In this document: positions 25,936-38,530 of the stretch, one piece after another | Numbering within the stretch: position 1 is the stretch's first letter | Layout of the letters: every line of letters starts with the position of its first letter | Source: Culex pipiens pallens | Taxonomy: Eukaryota; Arthropoda; Insecta; Diptera; Culicidae | Direction: 5' to 3' | NCBI RefSeq assembly: GCF_016801865.2 | Contig: NC_068939.1 | Location: 43,687,114-43,751,113, forward strand | Length of the DNA: 64,000 bases | Notes under the pieces: generated by a model | The model's database searches: none | Seen by the model: the letters and a program-made list of their open reading frames with translations, nothing else | What the model was told of the DNA's origin: nothing | Made by a program: the position numbers and the translations under genes

Positions 25936-28243
25936 GAGCAACTCTCTACGAAATCGGCCGATTTCGACCATTTTTATTTTTTGTATTTTTTGATTTGACT
26001 CAAACTTTGTGGGGGCCTTCCCTATGACCAAATAAGCTATTTTGTGTCATTGGTTCACCCATACAAGTCTCCATACAATTTTGGCTGCTGTCCATACAAA
26101 AATGGTATGTAAATATTCAAACAGCTGTAACTTTTGAGTGAATTTTTTGATCAATTTGGTGTCTTCGGCAAAGTTGTAGGTATTGTTGAGGAAAATTGAG
26201 AAAAAAATAGGTACACGGAAAAAAAAGTTTGCAGATTTTTTTATCAACTTTTTTTTCACTAAAACTCAATTTCCCAAAATATGTATTTTTTGATTTTCGA
26301 GATTTTTTGATATGTTTTAGGGGACTGAAATCCGCAACTTTTGAGCTATAGAGAAACATGGTCAAAAAATCTGCCGCCAAGTTATGAATTTTTGAAAAAT
26401 AGTGATTTTTGGAAAAAAAATCCAAATTTCATGCAAAAACAAATTTGAAGTTATTTTTTAATGCAAAATTGAATTTGCAATCGAAAACTACTTTACAATT
26501 TTTTTGATAAAGGGCTTCGTTTTCAAGATATAGCCACCGAAAGTTTGATTTTAGCAAAATATTTGCAGTTTTTCGATTTTTAAAAATAGTGACCATGAGC
26601 GACCATTTCTAAAAATATTTTTTTTGAAAAGTTCAGAAAATTTGCTATAAAATTGTCTAAGAGACATTGAAGATTGGACCTCGGGTTTTTTTTTTCTTCA
26701 CAACTTATTTTTATTAGGTCCTTTTAGGTGCTACGACCAGGTTAGGACCGAGGATCAAAAATACAACAAATAATAAATAATAAAAAAAAAAACGTAACTG
26801 AATCAGATGATCATTTTCTCGTGCCATGTGTCAGCAAGTGTGCGATCACGTCAATCTGTTCCTCGGGTGTCTTGCACTGCCTCAAGCGAACTCTGTATTC
26901 TCGGTAAATGGCCCACAGCTCCGACTCGCTGTACAGCATCCGTTCACCTTGTTGCTCCTTCGGGGTTGCACCGGCGTCGGCGCCAGTATTTCCTTGACTT
27001 CTTCCTGCGGGACGAGGATGTTTATCTTCCGGTACGGCTCCAGGTTTGGACCTCGGGTTGCTGCGTTACAGCCGCTTTAAGAAAAAGAAACACGAAAATT
27101 GAAGTTTTCTAAGTCTCACCAAAACAACCCACCATTTTCTAATATCGATATCTCAGCAACTAATGGTCCGATTTTCAATGTTAATACATGAAACATTCGT
27201 GAAATTTTCCGATCTCTTCAAAAAAAATATTTTGAAAAAAAATAAATCAAGACTAACATTTTAAATGGGCGTAATATTGAATGTTTGGCCCTTTTAAAAT
27301 GTTAGTCTTGATTAATTTTTTTTTTCAAAATATTTTTTTCGAAAAGATCGGAAAATTTCACGAATGTTTCATATTTTAACATTGAAAATCGGACCATTAG
27401 TTGCTGAGATATCGACATTAGAAAATGGTGGGTTGTTTTGGTGAGACTTAGAAAACTTCAATTTTTGTGTTTCTTTTTCTTAAAGCGGCTGTAACGCAGC
27501 AACCCGAGGTCCAATCTTCAATGTCTCTTAGACAATTTTATAGCAAATTTTCTGAACTTTTCAAAAAAAATATTTTTAGAAATGGTCGCTCATGGTCACT
27601 ATTTTTAAAAATCGAAAAACTGCAAATATTTTACTAAAATCAAACTTTCGGTGGCTATATCTTGAAAACGAAGCCCATTATCAAAAAAATTGTAAAGTAG
27701 TTTTCGATTGCAAATTCAATTTTGCATTAAAAAATAACTTCAAATTTGTTTTTGCATGAAATTTGGATTTTTTTTCCAAAAATCACTATTTTTCAAAAAT
27801 TCATTACTTGGCGGCAGATTTTTTGACCATGTTTCTCTATAGCTCAAAAGTTGCGGATTTTAGTCCCCTAAAACATATCAAAAAATCTCGAAAATCAAAA
27901 AATACGTATTTTGGGAAATTGAGTTTTAGTGAAAAAAAAGTTGATAAAAAAATCTGCAAATTTTTTTTTCCGTGTACCTATTTTTTTCTCAATTGTCTTC
28001 AACAATACCTACAACTTTGCCCAAGACACCAAATTGATCAGAAAATTCACTCAAAAGTTACAGCTGTTTGAATATTTACATACCTTTTTTGTATGGACAG
28101 CAGCCAAAATTGTATGGAGACTTGTATGGGTGAACCAATGACACAAAATAGCTTATTTGGTCACAGGGAAGGCCCCCACAAAGTTTGAGCCAAATCAAAA
28201 AATACAAATAAAATCCATTTCCGGTTTCGGTAGAGAATTGCTC
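25936..28243. mobile_element. Large palindromic element, copy B, complete
   Basis: The ends GAGCAACTCTCTACGAAA and, inverted, GAGCAATTCTCTACCGAAA enclose two ~0.95-1.0 kb arms that are reverse complements and meet near 27290. The flanking AGCAT at 25931-25935 and 28244-28248 looks like a 5-bp target-site duplication. The left arm is lengthened by a retroelement insertion (26688-27045). Copy A is at 1-1313. Nothing is coded: the same short frames appear on both arms. A transcript through it would form a very long hairpin RNA. Confidence 0.85.
26688..27045 (-). mobile_element. 5'-truncated non-LTR retroelement fragment
   Basis: A poly-T start on the plus strand means a poly-A tail on the minus strand. 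It is flanked by a perfect 14-bp duplication, TTGGACCTCGGGTT (26674-26687 and 27046-27059), and it interrupts the left palindrome arm while the right arm is uninterrupted. Its 3' part (TTATTAGGTCCTTTT...GGTTAGGACCGAG) is shared with 40685-40936. The minus strand contains an open run reading LRQCKTPEEQIDVIAHLL, perhaps the end of a retroelement ORF. The family is not identified. Confidence 0.75.
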
Positions 28244-28249
28244 AGCATG

Positions 28250-28702
28250 TTTTATTATAAAACAAATATCGAATTATTTTGCCAACTGAAAACAAATCAT
28301 TTATTAAAAGTTATCATATTTGCATAAACAATTGTTCTGCAGAGTAATACGAAAATAGATAGAAAATAGAAAAGAAAGAAAAACAGAAATTCACCGTTTT
28401 TGCGTTTAGTGGAAAATTGTACAGAGTATCTAAAAATGCAGTGTGTGTTTCGACTGAAACTCGTTTTTTATAGTTATGATATTTGAAGAGCGTTGAGATG
28501 ATTGCGTTTTTTTGTTTTTTTTTTGACAAGCTCCGACAAATTCTTGGCCTTTTGTTCGTTTTTAATTCGTGTTTTTCATTTTGCCAGCAAAAAACAAAAA
28601 TCATTTTGCGAAAAAATAATCATTAACTTAACAAATTCTCTCCAACTATCACTATCATCTTGGTTTATATTGTTTTTTTAACCCATGTTTTCTCATATTT
28701 AC
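28250..28702. other. Intergenic AT-rich
   Basis: Low-complexity AT-rich sequence between repeats; no feature recognised. Confidence 0.4.
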
Positions 28703-28907
28703 ACACTTAGATTTTTTTTATCGAATTCGGTAAAGTTTACTGAATTTTCAACTGCTGAACAGATCGGTAAACTTAAAATTACCGAATTCGGTAAAAAATA
28801 TCGAAATTCGGTAATGAAGTTCATTATTCTTTATCGTACAACAGAAATTCGGTAAAAGTTAACCGATTTTTCAACTGCCAAATTCGGTAAAAAATCTTAG
28901 TGTGTAG
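28703..28907. mobile_element. ACCGAATTCGGT-rich MITE, copy 2
   Basis: Inverted ends ACACTTAGATTTTTT and AAAAAATCTTAGTGTGT, with repeated CGAATTCGGTAA inside. Same family as 16783-17018 but in opposite orientation. The flanks may be TA. Confidence 0.75.
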
Positions 28908-31150
28908 AGTTAGTAAATTTAAACAATTTCGTGGACAGCGTCAAATTCGTGAAATTCCACAATTTTCGTGAAATCCCGTGAAATGTTTGGAAATCAATTC
29001 ATAAAAAAATATCCGTAAACGTTATAAGAAAGTTTTAAGGGTAAAGTAAAAAAATAGCATTGGGCTAATTCCGATGCAATTTGCCACGCATACTTACACT
29101 CATTTAATCAGAATTGTTCAAAAGATAAATGACACCTTTCAACGTCTTAAATTTATTTTGAATCCATCGAATTTTGCATGCAACTCTTCCGTCTCGTTAC
29201 AACTGACCGGCAGCCATTTTCTCGGTTACCCACCAACTAACAACAGTGCTGGCTAAAATAGTGAAAAAATCACCCCGGAAATGACCACTTTCTCGACGAC
29301 GACGGGGCGTATCATTCCCGTCGACACGGAGCGGAACAGGTTGCTCGTAAAGCGAGTCTCAAAGCTCAAAAACCCCACCTTCCGCCACCGCCCACCCTGC
29401 GCAAGGGTGTGGAGAAAAGTGTGGAAAACTCGTTTACCCGAAATTGCAAACCATAACAGGAAAAGTATAGTTTCGGAACCACTTTTCCGCCCCTCCCCCT
29501 TTCATTTTTCCTCTCACACCTGACTTGTTTCTGTTGAGATCCTGACTCGATGTTTTTTTCTTTTCACCATCGCGCCACGGACTGGCTTTTATGGGCAAAG
29601 TTTATAATTTGCTTAAGTCCCGTGTTGTCATTGCATTTAATCTGCAAGGATGCAAGGAAAATGGAAAAATTGCGGGAAAATTCTGAAGGGGGTGGCGAAG
29701 AAAGGCGGAACGCGTGAATGCATGTAATTTTCTTTCACATTCTATTTGCACGTTTTGATGATGTCCTCGATGCCGCGTGGCCCGTTTCGCCAGGAAAGAA
29801 AAGAACGATAATGCCTGGTGGAATGTAATTTTTTGTGCCATTTTCCAACCCGGGGCTGGGGCTTTTCTTTTGTCCGGAAAGTTGGCCGAGGAAGTTACGA
29901 GAAGTAGGTAGGAAGAGAACGAGTTAACGTGATTTTAACGATCGTTTTCCCACAACTTGGAATTTTTCCCGGATCTTGGATGCTCTTCCTGTTGATGCAA
30001 CGCGAGATACGCTGCACTTTTTGAAGAAAGAAAATTTGGAGTTTAATCTGAACTGAAGGCTTCCTGTTGCTTCAAAAGATTTCTAGCAAATAAGTAAGCT
30101 TCATAGCATGTTATCTTAAACTTCTTCCAAAGACATAAAAAGTAACTAAAACCCAGTCATGCGAACCAGCAGATCACCAAAACTCTTCAATCAACCAATC
30201 AGTTAAGTCTGCCCATATAACTGGAAAAGATTAATTCAGCAAAAAAGGAAACCGAAAAGAAGATAATTAGCAACTTTTTCAGAGATTTTTGCTCACCCTG
30301 AAGCCGAAACCGGAAGACCGATAACGAAGCTTGGCCAACGGTTCCACAGAGGGAATCGTTTAATCGAAATCAGTGCGGCTTGTCCTTCGCAGTTCAAAAG
30401 GAGGGGTAAAATCACTCCCAGGCAAAAACTGTACGACCAAATCAAACCGAAATCGTCGAGCGGCCGACAGCGCTTGTCGGACATATAAGTTTCGCTTTTT
30501 TTTTTGCTGACTTACATGAAAATCTTTTCCTCACTTGTGTGGACGTTGGGTAGAGCATAGACAAATGGAAGATATATTTTATGGGCTCAATTTTATGAGT
30601 TGATCTATTTTAAAACTTAGTAAAAAAAATGATAATTTTATTTAAACTGCATGAAACAATCAAAAATGATTTAAATTGACTCAAAACTCTGACAAATAAA
30701 GTTGAGAACATTGTTTAAGGGTAAGTTGACGTGTAAATCAAATAAAAAAAATACAAGTATTTAGCATTAACTTCACTTTGTCTTAGTTAATTTACTGTTG
30801 TTTTTTTTTTATCAATACTTGATCAAATATTTTAATACTAACGGTGCTCGTCAACCAGAACTTTTGCACCCTGATTTTTGCTACAGACATTTTAGTATCT
30901 TCAAAACTAAGGGAACTATCGATATATTTTTTATTCATCCCTTAAGCTACTATTTCCATAAACATTTACAACAAAATTTGTCAATTTTTATAATCAAATT
31001 ATTTCAGGATTGGGTCCGTAAGTTCAACAATTTTGGAATAAGAAGACAACAACTTCCTTGGTTGCTGTGCACCCTTAATTTATTTATGTTGATCACGACA
31101 TTCAAACACAGTTCACTCTCGATTATGCAAAAATAAAAAAATTAAATATT
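28908..31150. other. Intergenic, no gene assigned
   Basis: The block 29050-30490 has more balanced composition and several short open frames, none recognisable. AT-rich from 30500. It may be conserved noncoding DNA. Confidence 0.4.
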
Positions 31151-32503
31151 GGGTAATTCTCCGCCAACTAACACGGCAGTTGCCCCGACCCCTCTTCGAT
31201 TTGCGTGAAACTTTTTGCTAAGGGGTAACTGTTGTCCCTGATCACGATTCCGAGGTCCGTTTTTTTGATATCTCGTGACGGAGGGGCGGTACGACCCCTT
31301 CCATTCTTGAACATGCGAAAAAAGAGGTGTTTTTCAATAATTTGCAGCCTGAAACGGTGATGAGATAGAAATTTGGTGTCAAAAGGACTTTTATGTAAAA
31401 TTAGACGCCCGATTTGATGGCGTACTCAGAATTCCGAAAAAACGTATTTTTCATCGAAAAAACACTAAAAAAGTTTTAAAAATTCTCCCATTTTCAGTTA
31501 CTCGACTGTAAAAAATTTTGGAACATCTCATTTTATGGGAAATTTAATGTACTTTTCGAATCTACATTGACCCAGAAGGGTCATTTTTTAATTTAGAACA
31601 AAATTTTTCATTTTAAAATGTCGTGTTTTTTCTAACTTTGCAGGGTTATTTTTTAGAGTAAAACAATGTTCTACAAAGTTGTAGAGCAGACAATTACAAA
31701 AATTTTGATATATAGACATAAGGGGGTTGCTTATAAACATCACGAGTTATCGCGATTTTACGAAAAAAAGTTTTGAAAAAGTTGGTCGTCATCGATCATT
31801 GCCGTTCATGGTCACCCGCGACAGACACGGACGACGAAACAAAAAGAATCGCAAAAAGTAACTTTTTCAAAACTTTTTTTCGTAAAATCGCAATAACTCG
31901 TGATGTTTATAAGCAAACCCCTTATGTCCATATATCAAAATTTTTGTAATTGTCTGCTCTACAACTTTGTAGAACATTGTTACACTCTAAAAAATAACCC
32001 TTCAAAGTTAGAAAAAACACGTAATTTTAAAATGAAAAAAAATGTTCTAAATGAAAAAATGACCCTTCTGGGTCAATGTAGATTCGAAAAGAACATTAAA
32101 TTTCCCATAAAATGACATGTTAGAAATTTTTTTAACAGTCGAGTTACTGAAAATGGGAGAATTTTTAAAACATTTTTAGTGTTTTTTTCGATGAAAAATA
32201 CGTTTTTTTCGGAATTCTGAGTACGCCATCAATTCGGGCGTCTAATTTTACATAAAAGCCCCTTTGACACCAAATTTCTATCTCATCACCGTTTCAGGCT
32301 GTAAATTATTGAAAAACACCTCTTTTTTCGCATGTTCAAAATTGGAAGGGGTCGTACCGCCCCTCCGTCACGAGATATCAAAAAACGGACCTCGGATTCG
32401 TGATCAGGGACAAAAGTTACCCCTAAGGACAAAGTTTCACGCAAATCGAAGAGGGGTCGGGGCAACTTTTCCCGATTTCGTGTGAGTTGGTAGAGAATTA
32501 CCC
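31151..32503. mobile_element. Second palindromic element family, complete copy (1.35 kb)
   Basis: The ends GGGTAATTCTCCGCCAACT and AGTTGGTAGAGAATTACCC are inverted, and the arms stay complementary to the centre near 31800-31830: GTTGCCCCGACCCCTCT, ATATCTCGTGACGGAGG and others recur inverted. A degraded copy starts at 52439. No coding sequence. The flanking TATT/TATT may be a short target duplication. Confidence 0.85.
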
Positions 32504-32641
32504 TATTTCAAGCCTAATTTTCATTTTTTTTAAACATAATTATTCATACATTATTAAAATAATGCTGCTGTCACAAATTGAGAAAATATCAATAAATTTT
32601 TGAAAATATTTGTAATTCTGAAATTTCTATTTTTTTATTTA

Positions 32642-33285
32642 CAGTCATCCCACATATTCGGAACACCCACAAATTCGGAACACTTTTTTGGGAATTTGTC
32701 AATAGGATGCAAAATGCAACTTTTCTGTCGACCCTACTATTTTTAGGAACTTTATTTGAACATTCTCTTACTATTTCACTAGTAAAAGTAGTAATTTTTG
32801 AACAAAAAACTTCATTTGAAGACTATTTTATCCAGAGCAGCAAAACACTGCCTCCAAATTGCCTGTTCCATGATTGTGGGATGTTATTGTGCCTCCCACA
32901 ATTGTGAAACACCTAAATTTAACTGATATTTTCACAAAAAAGTTATCAGACCATTCATAAAACATTACTAAGCATGAGTTTTATTGATTTCAGAGTGTGA
33001 AGTCATTATTTTGTCAAAAATATGTACTCCTGGAGAGAAAAAAAAAGTTTGTTCACATCTTAAGAAAAAAGTGTTCCGAATTTGTGGATTTCATGGGTCA
33101 ATGTTTTTCTTTAAAAACTTGATATAAAACGTAAAATTGTACAGCCGGTCTATACATCAATCGAAGATCGCAAGAAAAGCTTTCACAAGAAGGTAAAAGC
33201 AAATCGTTATGTTCAATTATTGATTTTCTATGATTTGTTGATCATTGGCCGATCTGTAAACTGTTCCGAATATGTGGGATGACTG
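32642..33285. mobile_element. TA-flanked MITE (Tc1/mariner-like), 644 bp
   Basis: Terminal inverted repeats CAGTCATCCCACATATTCGG and CCGAATATGTGGGATGACTG lie directly between TA dinucleotides (32640-32641 and 33286-33287). The TA target is typical of the Tc1/mariner superfamily. No transposase is visible, so it is non-autonomous. Confidence 0.8.
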
Positions 33286-35214
33286 TATATTTCAACATAA
33301 AACTCAAGTTCAGCGATTAAATTTAGTCAAATTCGGCTGGCAGGGCCGTAGCCAGGATTTTTGTTCGGGGGGGGCTTGGGTGCAAAAAATTCAAGGAGTA
33401 TAAAAATCAGCAAATCATTTATACCATCGCTTGGTTTGTGGTATAATTATTGAGATGAATTGTAAAATTGTAATGTAATGTATGCAAAAAAGTTTTCAAA
33501 GATTTTCATATTAAGTTTTCAATGTCTTTATTGAAGAAACTCCTTCGTCATTTTTTTTCTTTATTTTAACAGCTAGTTTGTATTAAAGGAGTAGAGAAAG
33601 TGTTTTTTTTTACATTTTCTTGAATTGTTTAATTGTAATCCAATTTCGTGATAAACGTCGCTAAATTTAAAATATACTTAACTTGAATCAAATTTTTGAA
33701 AGCAATATTTTTTTTTTAAGAAATATCGATTTATCTAACCATAAGTATTATGTTTTCTGTATTTTATACTGAGAGAAAAACCCACGAACAAACTGGTAAA
33801 TTTGACCTATCAAATTTTAAACCGTCTGGATTTACATTTTCAGCTGTGTGATAATTGTGATGGTTTATCTGACATTTTTCATTTTTTCTAGCACAACATA
33901 AATCTCATAACTGGAATATTTGTTTTTCTTAAAATTTTATAAACAAACTTAAACAATGTTTTATTTTAATTGTAATTTTAATGAAATACAAAAAAATATA
34001 ATCGTTGAAATTTCAGCTACTGAAGTGTCTCCATGGTAATTGGACGACCCTATAGGCCTATAATGGATATCTGTTAACAAATAGATTTGAAGAAAAAAAA
34101 AATCAGTGCCTTTGTTTAATTTTAATGTGTTCAAAAATTTAGATAAAATGTATTAAATTAAATTTTAACGCCAAAATATTCACTGGAAGAGTTGTTAATA
34201 ATGCATATGTAACCATTTTTAAATGCATATGTAACCGTTAAAATTTTCCTCGATTGCATCAAACATTAAATCGATTCATGTTTAACTTTAAAATTCCGAC
34301 TAAACGCCATTTTCCAATTTATTACTCATTATACTCTGAAACATTGGTCCAGAATTTGAGCAAAGATAAAAATTGAAAACATGACAAAAAAATTTAATCA
34401 GATCTTAATTCTAAAGATAATTTTTTAATAAAATTTCAATCTATCGTAGCAGTGCTTCTTATCTTCGAAATTAAAAAAAAAATAAATTAAAAATAAAATT
34501 TTCTGATCGAATAAACGGTTAAATTTAAACCAAAGAGTATCAAAAAGACATTATAAAAGATATCCAGAGTCAAAATATTTAAAAGTCTATGAATTCATAG
34601 AAATCATTCATTTTTTATCGATAAAAAAATAAATCCACAGTAAGCTTTAAAGTGCATATTTCGTTAAAACACAAAAATTATCATTGTCCAATTTATTAAA
34701 AATAGTGTACAAATTGTTAAACAAGTATTTCAATGAAAACGATATAACAGCAACATCAAGCAAAACTTGTATTGTTCTTATCGTGTAAAGACTCAGAACC
34801 ATTGGAGATTGATCTATTAGTTCCTGAGACACATCTTCTTGAAATAAAATAAAATGTACGATAAAAATTGTAAATGCGAACACGATTAACAAATTAAAAT
34901 CTTCAATTCACTTATTTATTTATTTTGAAATAACTGTAAAACCTATATTATTTTTTTTTAAGTTTTGATAACCAATATGATTTTACAAGATAAAGGAGAA
35001 AAATAATGTAAATTGGCTGTGGTGGTTCTAGAAAAGTCTCTCTGAATATTTCTAAACAAAACAAAAAAACACACAAATGAAATCCTTTTTTTTTGTATTT
35101 CTGGGATCTAATTATTTTAAATAATTTAGGATTGTAACCATTTATTAAAATCGATGTTTGTTCAAGCAATATCTTGACTCTGGGAACAAAATCCTGCACA
35201 TTTTATGGTTTAGA

Positions 35215-35944
35215 CAGGGGTGCCCAACCTTTTGGCCCTGCGGGCCAGATCTGATTTTTCCGAAGCAGTGGCGGGCCGAAACTAATATTTGATAAGTGTT
35301 GAAAAAGTAAACACATTTTTTTTTCAATTTTCTTATGATTGGATTCTTTTAAAGTAAATACATAAAAGAACTAGGGTTGCAAATATGATTCATATATCTT
35401 GATTTTAAGAATGAAAAACAAAGATAACACTCAAAAATGTGTTTATTTGACTTATTTTAATTTTTGTATAGATATTGTTTTCGACGATTGCAATTAAATA
35501 CCTTGAAATTTTTTTTTTATATGATGGTTTTATTTTTTTGAAGTTTTGATACATTAAAAAAAACCTTCAATTTGAAGTAAACACAGTTAAAACTGAAAGA
35601 AACAACATTTAGTCTCTTTTTTATAAAATTTAAGACAACGACCCAATTTTTATCATAAATTTCACAATTTTACGAAATGGATAATTTTGTTTTCTTGCAC
35701 AATTTTTTAGTTAAAAAATATCAATATGAAAATTATAAGAATTAAATTCAAACTTGCTCTTATAATATGTTAAAATTTGATCTCAAGCTTATTTTTTAAT
35801 TCAGACAATAAATGTATTTATTTAATACCTCATGAACAACCTTAAGGGCCGATCATAGAACTATTTCTTAAAAGCCGTCGCGGGCCGGATGAAATGGCTT
35901 CACGGGCCGGATCCGGCCCGCGGGCCGGACGTTGGGCAGGCCTG
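35215..35944. mobile_element. Nested hAT-like element, 730 bp
   Basis: The ends CAGGGGTGCCCAACCTTTTG and, inverted, CAGGCCTGCCCAACGTCCGG are both followed by GGGCCGGAT/GCGGGCC-rich segments. The flanks GGTTTAGA and GGTTTATA match at 7 of 8 bases if one G of the right end is shared. The AT-rich core contains no gene. It lies within the 6-kb hAT element. Confidence 0.65.
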
Positions 35945-36056
35945 GTTTATAAATTTTATATTTACGAAACCTTGCTAAATTAAAAAAAAAGAAATTTTTA
36001 TGTAAGAATTCATAAATCGATTAGTTTTATCCTGTAAATCTAATCTTAGTCTGCAC

Positions 36057-37000
36057 TAGAATTCAAACATACCAATATTCGAAGCATCAAAAAATTAAGA
36101 TTATTAAAACATAATTTATTGAAATGATTGAAAATTATTTTTTGAATATCTTTATTTAAAAATGATAAAAAATGTTTTTTTATAATTAAGGATTTTTTTA
36201 GTTGTAATTATTTTATAATTGTTTAAGTTTTTGATTTTTTTCATTTTTGGAATTTCTGATTTTTTTGAAATTATCATGTGTAATTATTATCTTAAATTTT
36301 TGTTTTAAAAGTAAAGAATACTTTATGTAAGAATTCTTAAATCAATTAGATTTTTCCTGTAAATCAAATATTAGTCTGAATTTTGCTACAAGAACTATAT
36401 TTTACATTCAAACGAATTTTTTTTAAAATGTCCTGTAGTACGGAGACTCTTAAAACTCCATCCAAAAAATGCTCAAGAAACAGTCAAGAAAAGATTTACG
36501 GAAAGATTTTGCTTTAGCGGTACGCAGCTGAAAAGGAACAGAAAAAAACGGCTTTGGATATTTCTTCGGGTGCAATATGTGTTGATGAGATTTTGATTTG
36601 TTTATTTGAATGCGACTGAAAATAACGTTTGAAAATAATGTATTCGCTTAAATAATATTGAAGAATTGCCTCATGAAGCTGACTGTCAAAACGCTGAATC
36701 TTAAAATGCTGAAATAAGGTAAAAGCCTTTACAATAATCACTTAATTTTCTGGTAAAAATAAATAAATTTAGGAATACTAGAATTCAAACATAAAAATAT
36801 TTTAAGCATCCAAAAATTAAGATTGAAAAAACATAATTTATTGGATTTTTAATAACTTAATTTTAAAATGATTTTTTTTTAGTTTAGGATTTCTTAAGCA
36901 TTAATTATTTTATTAATTTTTCAGTTTTAGATTTTTTAATTTTTGGAATTTAAGATTTTGTGATATTATTCTGTTGAATTGTTATCTTAAATTTTTTATG
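36057..37000. repeat. Diverged direct duplication inside the hAT element
   Basis: The block 36057-36303 (starting TAGAATTCAAACATA) is repeated at 36777-37000 with the same order of landmarks (AAAATTAAGATT, AACATAATTTATTG, TTTTTGGAATTT, TTATCTTAAATTTTT). The spacing is ~720 bp. A third, shorter match to the segment just upstream (GTAAGAATTC...CCTGTAAATC) lies at 36327-36370. Confidence 0.6.
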
Positions 37001-38415
37001 TTTTTATTATTTTTATTTTTGATTTCTGGCATTTCTTTGTCTTATACCAAAAAAATTGAAATCAAAAATTAGGAAAATTTTGAAATTTGAAAGTGTAAAA
37101 TTTTTAAATCTTTAATTAGCCTTTGCGAATATTATTCTGAAGTTTATGTCACTAAACTCTGACCAAAGTCGAGAGGGTTAAAAATCAAAACTATAAGCTA
37201 TGGTTTTATTATTTTAAAAGTGTTTCAAAACACACTTTAAATCAGTACAGTTGTTTTGCATCATTAGTTTTCAAAATATCTAGCTGATGGCGAAATGCTT
37301 TTTTCGTGAAAAAAAAAACATTCCACGGTTCCGCGACATGTTACAAAAATTCTAAATATTTTTAAACGAGCCCAAACATGTCGTATATGATTATCACAGC
37401 AGGAAAAACTGGTCCTAAAAAGACTTAATCGAAATAAGTTATTTCCATTAAAATTGTGAAGGTATTTTTTTTAAATATTGTATTTGCTCTCTGTTTTTTG
37501 ATCCATTTTAAAAAGGTGGCAACATAAACTTTGGAAAATATTTTCAATTGATATTCAGAAATAAGAAATTAAAAAAAAAATAATAAAGAAATTATAAAAT
37601 TTTCAAAATGCAAATTCTAATCCGAAAAATCCAAAAAATAGAAATTAAATTTTTTTAAAATGAATTATTGATCAGAAATTATACAATTTGAAAATGATAT
37701 TTAATTTATTTAATTTCAGAGTTTTTGAATCCATGCTTAAATTTTTTAACGTTTTGAATATTTTTATCATTTTATTTCTTCCTTTAAAAATTGCAAGCTC
37801 ATGCACAAAGTGAAAATTAGTTGATAATAAGGATTCACTTAGTTGATCTTCCGATTTTTGATATATTAAATAAAAATTGGAGATTGGCCACGGTGGAAAC
37901 TAAAAAATTTGACCAAAAGAAAGCTTTTGGACGAGTGGTTTCGGAAAAAAGGTTTACGAAAAAGTAATAAAAAATACACACAGATATTTCTCAAACATTT
38001 TTCTCTAAAGGTCTCAGATATGTAACTAACCATATTCTTAAAACCAAAACGTTAAAATTAGAATTGTATTTCTGATAATAGTCAAAATTCACTCAAATGT
38101 TTTTCATATTAAATGCTTTCGTTTTTGAAAACAAAATCTAAATATTTTTGAGAAATTATGATAAATTTTGAAAAATGTAGAAAAAAACATTTGTTAACAG
38201 TTTAAAGGTTTTAATGCAAATAAAGGAGGGCTATTAATTTTACAGTCCAAATTCGACTAGCCGAAGCCTCGATTATCCAAAGTTTCGATTATCCGAAGTT
38301 CGAAGGACTTCGGATAATCGAATCAGGAACAAATGAAATCGGCATGTTTTATTTGCTTGTTTTTAACATCAAATTCGGCATCTGCAACCACATTTTAGTT
38401 AAATATGAACAAATC

Positions 38416-38530
38416 AACAAATTTTCAGTTTTTGCTTTTTGGGTGTTTTTTAATACCCCTGAAGGTTTCAAAAGCACCCAAAAAGCAAAAACTGGAAATT
38501 TGGTTTATTGGACCTTTAAAAAAACACCAA
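38416..38530. mobile_element. Palindromic MITE, copy 4, partial
   Basis: The core arms (AATTTTCAGTTTTTGCTTTTTGG and its inverse ending GGTTTATTGGACC) match the family at 16559, 24869 and 25345, but the outer ends are eroded and the loop is shortened to CCCTGAAGG. Confidence 0.75.

Noticed and set aside
26807..27112. Plus-strand 101-codon Cys-rich frame
   Set aside because: Runs antisense through the retroelement fragment and over the TSD junction into the palindrome arm.
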